Made by a program: the position numbers and the translations under genes. The notes under the pieces were generated by a model. The model had not been told where the DNA came from and made no database searches. It saw only the letters and a program-made list of their open reading frames with translations. From positions 1 to 64,000 of the forward strand of contig NZ_SRYA01000003.1 of NCBI RefSeq assembly GCF_004793545.1: 64,000 nucleotides of DNA, read 5' to 3'. Shown here piece by piece: positions 8,088-16,694 of this stretch (position 1 is the first letter of the stretch; each line of letters begins with the position of its first letter). Source of the stretch: Petralouisia muris. Its GTDB lineage: Bacteria > Bacillota > Clostridia > Lachnospirales > Lachnospiraceae.

Positions 8088-8423
8088 ATGATAAAGAATT
8101 ATATTGAAAATGCAAATTTTGAAGATACTGGATTCAGTTATACACTGTCACTGATATCCGGCAAGCACAAGCTGGTTATCTTATACTGCCTGATGGAATT
8201 TAAGGTTGTACGGTTCAATGAATTAAAACGGTATATAAAAAATGTGTCGGATAAAACGCTCAGCAGCAATCTGAAGGAGTTGGAGACAAACCGGCTCATT
8301 ATCAGAAAAGAATATCCACAGATACCGCCAAAGGTTGAATACAGCCTGAGTGACAGGGGGAAATCCCTGATGGGCGTCTTAGACCAGTTGTGTGTCTGGG
8401 GCGAAAAGAATAGAGAGAAATAG
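8088..8423 (+). CDS. HxlR family transcriptional regulator
   Basis: The 111-residue protein is a complete HxlR winged helix: GFSYTLSLISGKHKLVILYCL at the front, FNELKRYIKNVSDKTLSSNLKEL as the recognition helix region, the wing with YPQIPPKVEYSLSDRGKSL, and a C-terminal dimer helix with LCVWGEKN. HxlR proteins sense electrophiles or redox state, often through a cysteine. One is present in the late helix (CVWG) and one early (YCLM). It faces away from the flavin reductase gene and probably controls it and itself. Confidence 0.9.
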   Translation: MIKNYIENANFEDTGFSYTLSLISGKHKLVILYCLMEFKVVRFNELKRYIKNVSDKTLSSNLKELETNRLIIRKEYPQIPPKVEYSLSDRGKSLMGVLDQLCVWGEKNREK

Positions 8424-8504
8424 CATGATTATCAGAGGAAGTATGGAGTGTGTTTGAAAAATTATTACAACCTTACTCATGAGATATTTATTTGCCGAGT
8501 GATC

Positions 8505-8535
8505 TGCCGTTCTTCTTGAAAAAATAAGAACGGCA
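8505..8535. terminator. hairpin between convergent hxlR and kdgK
   Basis: TGCCGTTCTT (8505-8514) pairs perfectly with AAGAACGGCA (8526-8535) around an 11-base loop. It lies between the ends of two convergent genes, so it may serve both strands. No clear T run follows on either side, which weakens the call. Confidence 0.5.
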
Positions 8536-8568
8536 AATCATTTGGTTACAAGTATGTCTTGCAGGTTG

Positions 8569-9591
8569 TTACCGCTGCACCCTGCCGGATGCGTTACCGC
8601 CAGCAAGTGATTTAACTTCTGCTTCTGATACCAGGTTATAATCATGCTCGATGGTATGCTTCAGACAGGAAGCCGCTACAGCGTAATTGATTGCGTCCTG
8701 CTGTTCATAGCCATGGCTGAGTGCATGGATCAGTCCGCCTCCGAAGGAATCACCGCCGCCTACACGGTCCACAATGTGAATCAGATATTCCGGGGAGAAG
8801 CATGCCTGTCCGTCTTTGTAAAGCATACCCGCCCACTTGTTATCCGTAGCGGAAATGCTGCCGCGAAGGGTGACAGCAACATATTCACAGCCAAAACGCT
8901 CAGACAATTCTTTTGCAACGCCGATATAACCTTCCCGGCTGATTTTACCGGTATTGATATCAGTTCCTTCTGCGTGAATCCCAAATACATCCGCTGCGTC
9001 TTCTTCATTTGCGATGCACACGTCCACATAAGGCATCAGTTCACCCATAACTTTTCCGGCTTGTTCGCTGGTCCACAGTTTTTTTCGGAAATTCAGGTCG
9101 CAGCTTATTTTCACGCCCTTTGATTTTGCGGTTTTGCAGGCGTCTAAGCAAATCTGGGGATTCTCGCCGCCCAGCGCCGGTGTAATTCCCGTAAAGTGGA
9201 ACCAGTCTGCGCCTTCAAAAATCTTATCCCAATCAAAATCTTCCCTTTTTGCCAGAGCGATGGAAGAACCTGCACGGTCATAGATGACTTTCGAGGGCCT
9301 CTGAGATGCACCTTTTTCTACAAAATAGATGCCAAGCCTTGGACCACCTTTTACGATACCGGCAGTATCCACGCCGAACTGGCGCAGGCTGTTGATGGCG
9401 CACTGTCCCAGGTCATTGTCCGGAAGCTTCGTTACAAATGCGGCGTCATTGCCGTAATTTGCAAGAGAAACGGCTACATTGGCTTCACCTCCTGCATAGC
9501 TTGCTTCAAAATTTCCTGCCTGTACAAATCTAAGATATCCTTCCGGGTTCAGACGCATCATGATTTCACCGAAACACACTACTTTTGCCAT
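8569..9591 (-). CDS. kdgK: 2-keto-3-deoxygluconate kinase (PfkB family sugar kinase)
   Basis: The 340-residue protein is a PfkB/ribokinase fold kinase. It opens with VVCFGEIMMRLNPEG, has the GGEANVAVSLANYG substrate loop near residue 32, and carries the C-terminal ATP and anion-hole motif DRVGGGDSFGGG, a form seen in KDG kinases. It should phosphorylate 2-keto-3-deoxygluconate (or -galactonate) at O6. The start is the ATG at 9591, with a GAAAGGAAA site; a longer frame upstream runs into the intergenic space. The aldolase gene lies 19 bp upstream in the same direction, so dgoD, eda and kdgK form one operon that ends in pyruvate and glyceraldehyde-3-phosphate. Confidence 0.9.
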   Translation of the reverse strand: MAKVVCFGEIMMRLNPEGYLRFVQAGNFEASYAGGEANVAVSLANYGNDAAFVTKLPDNDLGQCAINSLRQFGVDTAGIVKGGPRLGIYFVEKGASQRPSKVIYDRAGSSIALAKREDFDWDKIFEGADWFHFTGITPALGGENPQICLDACKTAKSKGVKISCDLNFRKKLWTSEQAGKVMGELMPYVDVCIANEEDAADVFGIHAEGTDINTGKISREGYIGVAKELSERFGCEYVAVTLRGSISATDNKWAGMLYKDGQACFSPEYLIHIVDRVGGGDSFGGGLIHALSHGYEQQDAINYAVAASCLKHTIEHDYNLVSEAEVKSLAGGNASGRVQR

Positions 9592-9610
9592 ATTATCATT
9601 TTCCTTTCTG

Positions 9611-10273
9611 TTACGCTTCTTTTGCGTTGGTAATAAATTCACGTGCTAATGCCGTGATTTTGTCAAATTCGCCGTTTTGAATCCACTGGGCGTTTACAAG
9701 ATTGCCGCCCACGCCGGCTCCGATGGCTCCGGCTTTAATAAATCCTGCGATATTTTTCTCGTTGACGCCGCCTACTGCAAGCACCGGAATGTGGCTCATG
9801 GGAGCTTTGACTGCTTTGATGTAAGCTGCTCCCAGATTTCCTACCGGGAAAATCTTTACAAAGTCTGCGCCGGCTTCATAGGCGGTTACTATTTCGGAAG
9901 GAGTCATGGCTCCTGGCATGGTCACCATTCCCTGTTCCTTTGCATAGCGGATGACCTCTGGATTAGTGGAGGGAGTGATGATATAAAGAGCCCCAGCCTC
10001 CTTTGCCAGATCTACCTGCTCCTTTGTCAGTACCGTTCCAGCTCCAACCATTACCTGCTCCGCCAGCTGTTCACTGATGGCACGGATTGCGTTGGTCGTT
10101 GCTTCAAAATGATCGGCGCTTTTCTGATTGAAGGTAATTTCGACCATATTAATGCCGCCTTCGTACAGGGCCTGTGCCAGCTTTACACAGTGCTTCGGCT
10201 CCATGCCCCGCACAATGGCAATGATTCTGTTGTCATATACGTTTTGAATAATCTGTTCTCTTGTGGGCTTCAT
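9611..10273 (-). CDS. eda: KDPG / 4-hydroxy-2-oxoglutarate aldolase
   Basis: The 220-residue product is a class I aldolase of the Eda type. RIIAIVRGM carries the conserved arginine region near residue 16, MVEITFNQKS the phosphate side, and GADFVKIFPVGNLG holds the Schiff-base lysine. It closes with AVGGVNEKN and GAGVGGNLV. It splits 2-keto-3-deoxy-6-phosphogluconate, or the galactonate epimer, to pyruvate and glyceraldehyde-3-phosphate. The start at 10273 fits the family length. It sits between dgoD (23 bp upstream) and kdgK, so it completes a phosphorylative sugar-acid route. Confidence 0.92.
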   Translation of the reverse strand: MKPTREQIIQNVYDNRIIAIVRGMEPKHCVKLAQALYEGGINMVEITFNQKSADHFEATTNAIRAISEQLAEQVMVGAGTVLTKEQVDLAKEAGALYIITPSTNPEVIRYAKEQGMVTMPGAMTPSEIVTAYEAGADFVKIFPVGNLGAAYIKAVKAPMSHIPVLAVGGVNEKNIAGFIKAGAIGAGVGGNLVNAQWIQNGEFDKITALAREFITNAKEA

Positions 10274-10296
10274 TCTGATTCTCCTTATGCGGCGTT

Positions 10297-11445
10297 TTAC
10301 CATTCTGCAATAGAACCGTCTGCATGTCGCCATACAGGATTCTTCCAGTTGTGATTTGTCTTGCTTTCTTCCAGTACCAACTCTTTATTGACCTCTACTC
10401 CAAGTCCCGGAAGCTTCGGCAGATTCACATAGCCATCGGTAAATTTGAAATCATCTTTATTATTTACATAGTCCAGTACGCTTTTGCCTACGTTGTAGTG
10501 GATTCCCATGCTCTGTTCCTGAATGACTGCATTATAGCAGGTAGCGTCCACGTTCAGGCAGCTGGCGAGGGCAATGGGACCCAGCGGGCAGTGGGGGGCT
10601 AAGGCAACGTCATAAGCTTCTGCCATAGAACCGATTTTCTTTACTTCAGTGATGCCGCCGGCATGGCTTAAGTCAGGCTGGATAATATCTACGCCGCCGG
10701 TCTGCAGAAGACGTTTAAAATCATATTTGCTGAAAAGCCGTTCCCCTGTGGCAATAGGAATATTGCAAGCGGCTGCGATTTCTGGAAAATATTCCATGTT
10801 TTCACAAAGCACAGGTTCCTCAATGAACATCGGATCAAATTCCTCCAGTTTCTTGGCGAGAATCTTTGCCATTGGCTTGTGTACGCGGCCGTGGAAATCT
10901 ATGGCAATGCCGAAATATTTCCCGCAGCTTTCCCGGATAGCGGCTACACGCTCCAAAACGGCGTCTATCTTATCATAGGAATCTACCATCTGAAGCTCCT
11001 CAGTGGCATTCATTTTGATGGCCTGGAAGCCGGCGTTTTTCTTTTCCAAAGCCGCGGCGCCTACGTCAGAAGGACGATCGCCGCCGATCCAACTGTATAC
11101 TTTCATTTTGGAATGGCATGCGCCGCCCAATAGCTCATAGACCGGAACGCCCAGCGCTTTTCCTTTGATGTCCCACAGGGCCTGGTCGATTCCGGAGATG
11201 GCGCTCATTAAAACGCCGCCGCCTCTGTAGAAACCAGCCCGGTAGAGGGTACTCCAAATGTCTTCGATTTTTCCAGGATCGGCGCCGATGAGATAATCTT
11301 TCATTTCCTGCACGCATGCAAGAACCGTACTGCAATGTCCCTCCAGGACAGGTTCGCCCCATCCGGTAATGCCTTCATCCGTGATGATCTCCACAAATCC
11401 CCATCTGGGGCGGACGGTGTAAGTATTTACTTCTGTAATTTTCAC
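10297..11445 (-). CDS. dgoD: D-galactonate dehydratase (enolase superfamily)
   Basis: The 382-residue length equals that of DgoD. A GTG start at 11445 is chosen because GGAGG lies 7 bases before it and the family N-terminus [14 protein letters not shown] begins there. Metal ligands of the mandelate racemase/DgoD group are present: IDFHGR, MFIEEP and ATGERL; the C-terminal catalytic HCPLGPIAL follows. It removes water from D-galactonate to give 2-keto-3-deoxy-galactonate. It is the first gene of the minus-strand operon dgoD-eda-kdgK and is divergent from the symporter gene across a 352-bp region with paired palindromes. Confidence 0.92.
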   Translation of the reverse strand: MKITEVNTYTVRPRWGFVEIITDEGITGWGEPVLEGHCSTVLACVQEMKDYLIGADPGKIEDIWSTLYRAGFYRGGGVLMSAISGIDQALWDIKGKALGVPVYELLGGACHSKMKVYSWIGGDRPSDVGAAALEKKNAGFQAIKMNATEELQMVDSYDKIDAVLERVAAIRESCGKYFGIAIDFHGRVHKPMAKILAKKLEEFDPMFIEEPVLCENMEYFPEIAAACNIPIATGERLFSKYDFKRLLQTGGVDIIQPDLSHAGGITEVKKIGSMAEAYDVALAPHCPLGPIALASCLNVDATCYNAVIQEQSMGIHYNVGKSVLDYVNNKDDFKFTDGYVNLPKLPGLGVEVNKELVLEESKTNHNWKNPVWRHADGSIAEW

Positions 11446-11730
11446 TGTGGTTTCCTCCTTTTTTAAAAAATCTTGCAAAATTATAAACAAAATATAAAGT
11501 TGTAGGACGAATTGTATAATTCTCTTTGAATTTGGGAAATCCGTCCCAGAAATGCAAATTATATTTATTACAATAATATACCATTTGGCATAGAAATACA
11601 ATTCGGCATAATGCATAAATTATCAAACAAAAATTAGGATAATTATAACAAAAAACAGGAAAGAAGAAGAAAAAGCATAGGGTTTATTGACAAAACATCA
11701 AAAATATAGTAATTTCTAAGAAGCAAAAAA

Positions 11731-11766
11731 TTTGTTTGACAAAAAAAGCGAGATTTGTCGGACAAA
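11731..11766. promoter_or_regulatory. paired palindromes in the divergent catabolic promoter region
   Basis: TTTGTTTGACAAA (11731-11743) and TTTGTCGGACAAA (11754-11766) are 23 bp apart, about two helical turns. The second is a perfect inverted repeat around a central G. They lie in the 11446-11797 gap between dgoD and the symporter gene, close to the latter. A FadR-type GntR regulator in the cluster (17831) is the natural candidate to bind them. The rest of the gap is AT-rich and shows no further gene. Confidence 0.6.
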
Positions 11767-11797
11767 ACTGCACGAAAAAATTTAAAGGAGGGATCTT

Positions 11798-13285
11798 ATG
11801 TTAGATTCTAGGTATGTGCCATTGTTTATTGTCGGTTTTCTTCTGTATATCGGCTTTATGATTATGGTGGGCATTCTCTCAACAAAAGGAAAAACAAGTG
11901 GTTCCAACTTCCTGACAGGTGGTTCGAACCTTGGCTTTTTCCTGATCTTCTGTACGGTCGGAGCTACGATGATCGGTACAGGTTCATCTATGGGAGCTAT
12001 CGGAAACGGCTTCAACCACGGATGGGGCGGCGCCATCTATGGATTGGGCGCTTCCACAGGTATCCTGTCCATGCTGATGTTTGTAAACATACGTGAGAAA
12101 AATTTTATCACGATGTCGGAAGAAGCACAGTATTATTACGGCGGGAAAAAGATTGTTCGTCAGGTAATGGGCTTTATGATGTTCGTGATTGAAATTATCT
12201 GGCTGGGCAATCATATGAACGGCGGTTCGAAATATCTTGCTTATATCACAGGGCTGGATGATGTGCTTTGTAAGCTGATTACTGTGCTGGCGTTCGCTGT
12301 ATATGTATTCATTGGCGGATATTTGGCGGTAGTTGTAACAGACGCAGTACAGTTCTGCGTTATCATCGCAGGCTTTGCCCTTATCGCTGTCAGGGCTATT
12401 CCGGCGGCAGGCGGCTATGCAAAGATTGCTGAAACATTTGACGCAGCCGGAAAATCTGGCGCTATGGGATTCTATGGAGTCGGTTCCTATGGTTTGATGG
12501 CAGCTTTTGCGTTGGTGCTGTCCACTTACATGGGCGTGATTGGTACGCCTACACACCGTACCCGTATTTATACCTCTGCGGATAAAGGAACTGCAAAGAA
12601 AGCGTTCTTAAGCTCCGGTATCATGCTGTTTTTCTGGAGTTTTGTAACGGCTGTGATTGGTATGAGCGCATTTGCAATCGCAACAGAGCAGGGCGTAACG
12701 CTGGAATCCGCAGACTATGCATTTTCCTTTATGGCAACACATGTACTGGGGCCGGTATTCGGTCTGGTTCTGATGATTGCGGGTCTGTCCGCAACAATGT
12801 CTTCAGGAGATTCCGACGCCATTTCCGGCATCACGATTCTTCTGACAGACGTATATCCCAGCGTAACAGGCAAGAAGATCAAAGAAGAAGATTACCCGAA
12901 ATATTCCAGAATTGCTCTGGTTGTTACTCTGGCAATCGCATTCCTGATTACGCTGTTTGTTAACGATGTTATTACCTATATTCAGAAAGTGGTAGGCTCT
13001 CTGCTTCCAGGCGTTGCTGTCTGTATGTTTATGGGACGTTTTTGGAAACGAGCTACCTGGCAGGGAGGTCTGGCGTGTATTTTCTCCGGTACAGCATTTG
13101 GTCTCCTGTACCTGCTGATCCCGTCAGTAAGCGGTTGGGTAGATGCAAATCTGGGCGGCGCTGCAGTTCCGGCTACGATCATTACCCTGGTATTCGGCGT
13201 TATTGTGAGCCTTGTGACTCCGGCAGATACAACTCCGGAAACAGAACGTGTAAAAGCAGTGTTTGATGCGCGTCTTGGTGAATAA
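11798..13285 (+). CDS. sodium:solute symporter (SSS family)
   Basis: The 495-residue protein has about 13 hydrophobic segments with the LeuT-type order of the SSS family. Residues 34-80 carry SNFLTGGSNLG and the TMIGTGSSMGAIG region, where SSS proteins bind substrate and sodium. GLSATMSSGDSDAIS near 340 fits the second sodium site, and the family C-terminus follows. It imports an organic acid, amino acid or sugar with sodium. AAAGGAGGG precedes the ATG. As the first gene of a seven-gene operon for sugar-acid and D-amino-acid type enzymes, it most likely brings in the substrate of that pathway. Confidence 0.9.
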   Translation: MLDSRYVPLFIVGFLLYIGFMIMVGILSTKGKTSGSNFLTGGSNLGFFLIFCTVGATMIGTGSSMGAIGNGFNHGWGGAIYGLGASTGILSMLMFVNIREKNFITMSEEAQYYYGGKKIVRQVMGFMMFVIEIIWLGNHMNGGSKYLAYITGLDDVLCKLITVLAFAVYVFIGGYLAVVVTDAVQFCVIIAGFALIAVRAIPAAGGYAKIAETFDAAGKSGAMGFYGVGSYGLMAAFALVLSTYMGVIGTPTHRTRIYTSADKGTAKKAFLSSGIMLFFWSFVTAVIGMSAFAIATEQGVTLESADYAFSFMATHVLGPVFGLVLMIAGLSATMSSGDSDAISGITILLTDVYPSVTGKKIKEEDYPKYSRIALVVTLAIAFLITLFVNDVITYIQKVVGSLLPGVAVCMFMGRFWKRATWQGGLACIFSGTAFGLLYLLIPSVSGWVDANLGGAAVPATIITLVFGVIVSLVTPADTTPETERVKAVFDARLGE

Positions 13286-13305
13286 ATACATAAACAATGA
13301 CCAGT

Positions 13306-13337
13306 AATGGGGGCGGGGGAACTCAGCCCCCATTTTG
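13306..13337 (+). terminator. hairpin between the symporter and D-aminoacylase genes
   Basis: ATGGGGGC (13307-13314) pairs with GCCCCCAT (13326-13333) and is followed by TTTT. It lies inside the operon, 20 bp after the symporter stop, so it may lower, rather than stop, transcription of the enzyme genes or protect the transporter mRNA. Confidence 0.6.
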
Positions 13338-13360
13338 CCATTGGCAGCAGGAGAGGAAAA

Positions 13361-14971
13361 ATGGGAACAATATTATTAAAAAACGGTATGGTGTATGACG
13401 GATTAGGCAATCCGCCGAAGCAGCAGAATATTCTGCTCAAGGACGATAGGATAGAACAAATCGGCTGTATGGAAGAAACAGCAGATGAAGTAATTAATGT
13501 GCAGGGAAAAATTATCTGTCCGGGTTTTGTGGATATTCACAGACATTGTGATGCAAAACCCCTAAACGATCCAGAATTTGGGAGAAGAGAGCTGGCTCAG
13601 GGCATTACTACTACGGTAGTAGGGAATTGCGGAATCAGCCTGACGCCCTGCCCTTCTTCAGACGAGGGAGCAAGAGAAATGTATGATTTTGACGAAGCGG
13701 TGTTAGGTCCCATGGAGCTTAACCTTCCCAGAACATACGAGGATTATCTGAAGGCGCTGGAGGAAGCAGAACTTCCCCTTAACTTTGCATCTATGATTGG
13801 AACCGGCGCTGTAAAAATTACAGTAAAGGGATTTGCAGATACGCCTTACACCCAGGAAGAGCTGGATTCGGCCCGCGCTTTGATTGAGGACGCCATGAAA
13901 CGGGGGGCAGTGGGAGTTTCTCTGGGAATTATGTATCTGCCGGAATGTTATTCCTCTACGAAAGAATTTGCTTATATTCTGGAACCGGTGGGAAGGTACG
14001 GACGAGTGATTACCACCCATATCCGAGGAGAAGGGGACAGTATGGTGGAGAGCGTTAAAGAGGTGCTCGAAATTGCCAAAGAAGCCGGCTGTGCGCTGGA
14101 AATCAGCCATTTCAAAAGCTGCGGCGTTCACAACTGGCGAAAAGACATTCATACCGCAATCCGGCTGATAGAAGAAGCGAGAGCCCAGGGTCAGGATGTG
14201 ACCTGTGATTTCTATCCCTATGAGGGGGGAAGCACAGCCCTTACCACCATGCTTCCGTCGGTATTTGTGGCCGGCGATATGACAAAGGCTCTGAAGAAGC
14301 TGGGCACTCCGGAGGGAGTGGAAGAATTTCGGCGGCTGAGCCGCAAAGCGTATGATGATTGGGATAATTTCTGCGTGACTTTAGGCTGGGAGCGTATTAT
14401 AATAAGTGGTGTGACCCAGGAAAGATTTCAGAAAATGCTGGGCATGACGGTAACAGAAGCTGCGGAACAATTCGGATATGAGGACGCGGAAGCCCTTGCT
14501 GCCGACTTAATGCACAGTGAAAACGGTAAGACAGCTATTATTAATATGAGTATGTGCCAGGAAGACATTGATACTGTGGCAAAGCTGCCCTACTCCAATT
14601 TTATTTCTGATGCCATTTATGCACAGACAGATATGCCCCACCCGCGGATGTACGGGGCTTTCCCAAAGGTCATCCGGGAATATGTCAATGAAAGAAAGCT
14701 GCTTTCCATGGAAGAAGCGATTCATAAGATGACCGGGCAGCCGGCCAAACGTATGAAGCTTGACGGCAGAGGGGTGCTGGCGGAAGGAAATTATGCAGAT
14801 ATCCTGGTATTTGATCCGGAAATATTCCGGGATCATGCAACCTTTCAGGACCCTGCGCGTCTGGCAGACGGGCTGGGATATGTGTTTGTCAACGGGAAGG
14901 CAGTAATCCGGGATGATGAATGGCTGGATCATATCTGCAGCGGCAGAAATATTTTGGCGGGAGGAAAATAA
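13361..14971 (+). CDS. D-aminoacylase (N-acyl-D-amino-acid deacylase)
   Basis: The 536-residue protein belongs to the amidohydrolase superfamily, D-aminoacylase group. VDIHRHCD (near 60) holds the HxH zinc motif, VVGNCGIS the metal-bridging cysteine, and THIRGEGDS and EISHFKSCG further histidines. SDAIYA with HPRMYGAF gives the catalytic aspartate region. It removes acyl groups from N-acyl-D-amino acids. The start at 13361 follows a GGAGAGG site; an earlier in-frame ATG overlaps the terminator and is rejected. One base separates its stop from the dehydrogenase gene. Here the substrate may be an N-acetylated D-amino sugar acid, because the neighbours handle sugar acids. That is an inference. 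Confidence 0.88.
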   Translation: MGTILLKNGMVYDGLGNPPKQQNILLKDDRIEQIGCMEETADEVINVQGKIICPGFVDIHRHCDAKPLNDPEFGRRELAQGITTTVVGNCGISLTPCPSSDEGAREMYDFDEAVLGPMELNLPRTYEDYLKALEEAELPLNFASMIGTGAVKITVKGFADTPYTQEELDSARALIEDAMKRGAVGVSLGIMYLPECYSSTKEFAYILEPVGRYGRVITTHIRGEGDSMVESVKEVLEIAKEAGCALEISHFKSCGVHNWRKDIHTAIRLIEEARAQGQDVTCDFYPYEGGSTALTTMLPSVFVAGDMTKALKKLGTPEGVEEFRRLSRKAYDDWDNFCVTLGWERIIISGVTQERFQKMLGMTVTEAAEQFGYEDAEALAADLMHSENGKTAIINMSMCQEDIDTVAKLPYSNFISDAIYAQTDMPHPRMYGAFPKVIREYVNERKLLSMEEAIHKMTGQPAKRMKLDGRGVLAEGNYADILVFDPEIFRDHATFQDPARLADGLGYVFVNGKAVIRDDEWLDHICSGRNILAGGK

Positions 14972-14972
14972 A

Positions 14973-16109
14973 ATGGCAGAAGCAAGAAGCCTGGAGGAAA
15001 TCAAGCTGGATTATGCCTGGAAATTCGGCTGTGGCCGTTATATTCAGCAGCGTGAGGCATTGGAGACGCTTCCTGAGGAGATTAAGCGTCTGGGAGATAA
15101 ACCGCTGATCATTGCCGGACCCCGGGCGTGGGAGGCAACAGAGGGAAGAATTGAAAAAGCTCTAAGGGAAGCCGGAATAGAATATGTTTTATCCGTTTAT
15201 CCGGATCAGAATACTTATGAAAAGGCCAGGGAGCATGCCTCACAGGCAGTCAGCAGCGGCTGCGATGTTATCGTGGGCGTGGGCGGCGGCCGCATTATGG
15301 ATCAGGCCAAAGCGTCAGCTTATTTTGCCGGGGAAATGACAAAGGCAAGAAGCGGGCATTTTCCAGTGGTTCAGGTGCCCACCAGCATTGCTACTTGTGC
15401 CGCTTTTGCGCCTCTCAGCGTTATGTATACCCAGGAAGGGGCGTCCCTTGGAAGCCTTCGTCATAATTTTGAGGTGAACGCCATTGTGGTGGATCTGGAT
15501 GTGATTGTCAAAGAACCTGCCCGCTATGTGGCAAGCGGCATTCTGGATGGCATGGCAAAAATGGTGGAGATGCAGAATGGGCATGATAATATTACCATTG
15601 AGGAGTTTGACGTGGGGCTGGTGACAGCATTTACACTGGCAAAATATACAATGGAAACCTACCGCAAACGGGGCGTTCAGGCAGTGGAAGATGTAAGAGC
15701 CGGGAAACTGACCAAGGAAGTGGAAGATATAACTTATCTGAATATTGCGGTGGCAGGCGTAATCAGCGGATGCAGCAAAGGGTTTGGGCAGACAGCTCTT
15801 GGACATGAGTGCTATGAGCTTATCCGCACTCATTTTACGCAAGAAGCGAAAGATTTCATCCACGGCGAGATTGTGGCTGTGGGCCAGAGTATGCAGCTGT
15901 CCTTTAACGGACAGGAGGATCAGATTCCTGCTTTGAGAGAGATGATGAATTCTTTTGACATGCCGCTGACGTTAAAAGATATCGGCATAGAGCCCACTGA
16001 GGAAAATGTGGAAACGCTTTATCAGGATCTTTATCACAGTCCTTTCGTCAAGGATTGTCCCGAAGAAGCGGAAAAGTTAAGAAAAGCAATGAAATGGCTT
16101 TGTGAATAG
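14973..16109 (+). CDS. iron/zinc-containing alcohol dehydrogenase (glycerol dehydrogenase-like)
   Basis: The 378-residue protein has the group III alcohol dehydrogenase fold. GVGGGRIMDQAKA (near residue 102) binds NAD(P). QVPTSIATCAAFAPLSVMYT is the GldA-type nucleotide loop. The metal ligands are the aspartate in GILDGMAKM and the histidines in LGHECYEL and FIHGEIVAVG. It should oxidise or reduce a polyol, sugar or keto group. The start is the ATG one base after the deacylase stop, with GGGAGGAAA before it. Its last twelve codons are the first copy of a 36-bp tandem repeat. The exact substrate cannot be read. Confidence 0.85.
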   Translation: MAEARSLEEIKLDYAWKFGCGRYIQQREALETLPEEIKRLGDKPLIIAGPRAWEATEGRIEKALREAGIEYVLSVYPDQNTYEKAREHASQAVSSGCDVIVGVGGGRIMDQAKASAYFAGEMTKARSGHFPVVQVPTSIATCAAFAPLSVMYTQEGASLGSLRHNFEVNAIVVDLDVIVKEPARYVASGILDGMAKMVEMQNGHDNITIEEFDVGLVTAFTLAKYTMETYRKRGVQAVEDVRAGKLTKEVEDITYLNIAVAGVISGCSKGFGQTALGHECYELIRTHFTQEAKDFIHGEIVAVGQSMQLSFNGQEDQIPALREMMNSFDMPLTLKDIGIEPTEENVETLYQDLYHSPFVKDCPEEAEKLRKAMKWLCE

Positions 16110-16168
16110 GAAAACCGCGAAGCAATGAAATGACTTTGCGAATAAGAAAACCGCGAAGCAATGAAAAG
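16085..16168 (+). repeat. 36-bp tandem repeat, about 2.3 copies, including the end of the dehydrogenase gene
   Basis: AGCAATGAAATG starts at 16085 and 16121, and the third, partial copy at 16157. The period is exactly 36 bp, with a few substitutions such as GGCTTTGTG against GACTTTGCG. The first copy is coding (the last residues and stop of the dehydrogenase); the others fill the 120-bp gap before ridA. Confidence 0.85.
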
Positions 16169-16229
16169 AATTTGGAACAGAAAAATAAGAAAACTCATGG
16201 AATAGCTTTAGAAACAGGAGGAAATAAAA

Positions 16230-16694
16230 ATGGCAGATGTATATGCTAAAATGAAAGAACTTGGAGTGACCTTGCCGGAGCCTCCGGCAAAAGGAGGAAT
16301 TTATACGCCGGTGCAGGAATTCGGAGACAAGCTTTTGTACTGCAGCGGATGCGGTCCGGCAATCGGAGAAGAGAATGTGATTGGGACGTTGGGAAAGGAT
16401 TTGACCGTGGAGGATGGACAGAAGGCGGCTCGTAACTGTGCCCTGAACCTGCTGGCTAACTTGCATGACAAGCTGGGGGATTTGAACAGAATCAAGCGTT
16501 TTGTAAAAGTGCTGGGATTTGTCCGCAGCGCAGATGATTTCCAGCAGCAGCCCCAGGTAATTAACGGCGGTTCCCAGTTGATTTTAGACTTGTTTGGAGA
16601 GGAAAAGGGACTTCCGGCGCGTACGGCTATCGGCACAAACGCTACGCCGGGCGGTATTGCCTGCGAGATTGAAGTTTTGGTAGAATATGAATAA
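16230..16694 (+). CDS. RidA family protein (enamine/imine deaminase)
   Basis: The 154-residue protein is a YjgF/YER057c/UK114 trimer subunit. LLYCSGCGPA, ILGNGL-like stretches and the GLPARTAIGTNATPGG motif, with its conserved arginine, are present; GIACEIEVLVEYE ends the chain. RidA enzymes hydrolyse reactive enamines and imines released by PLP-dependent lyases. The AGGAGG site before the ATG is strong. Its stop overlaps the start of the PLP enzyme gene by 8 bp, so the two are made together. This supports a role in clearing the intermediate of that enzyme. Confidence 0.9.
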   Translation: MADVYAKMKELGVTLPEPPAKGGIYTPVQEFGDKLLYCSGCGPAIGEENVIGTLGKDLTVEDGQKAARNCALNLLANLHDKLGDLNRIKRFVKVLGFVRSADDFQQQPQVINGGSQLILDLFGEEKGLPARTAIGTNATPGGIACEIEVLVEYE

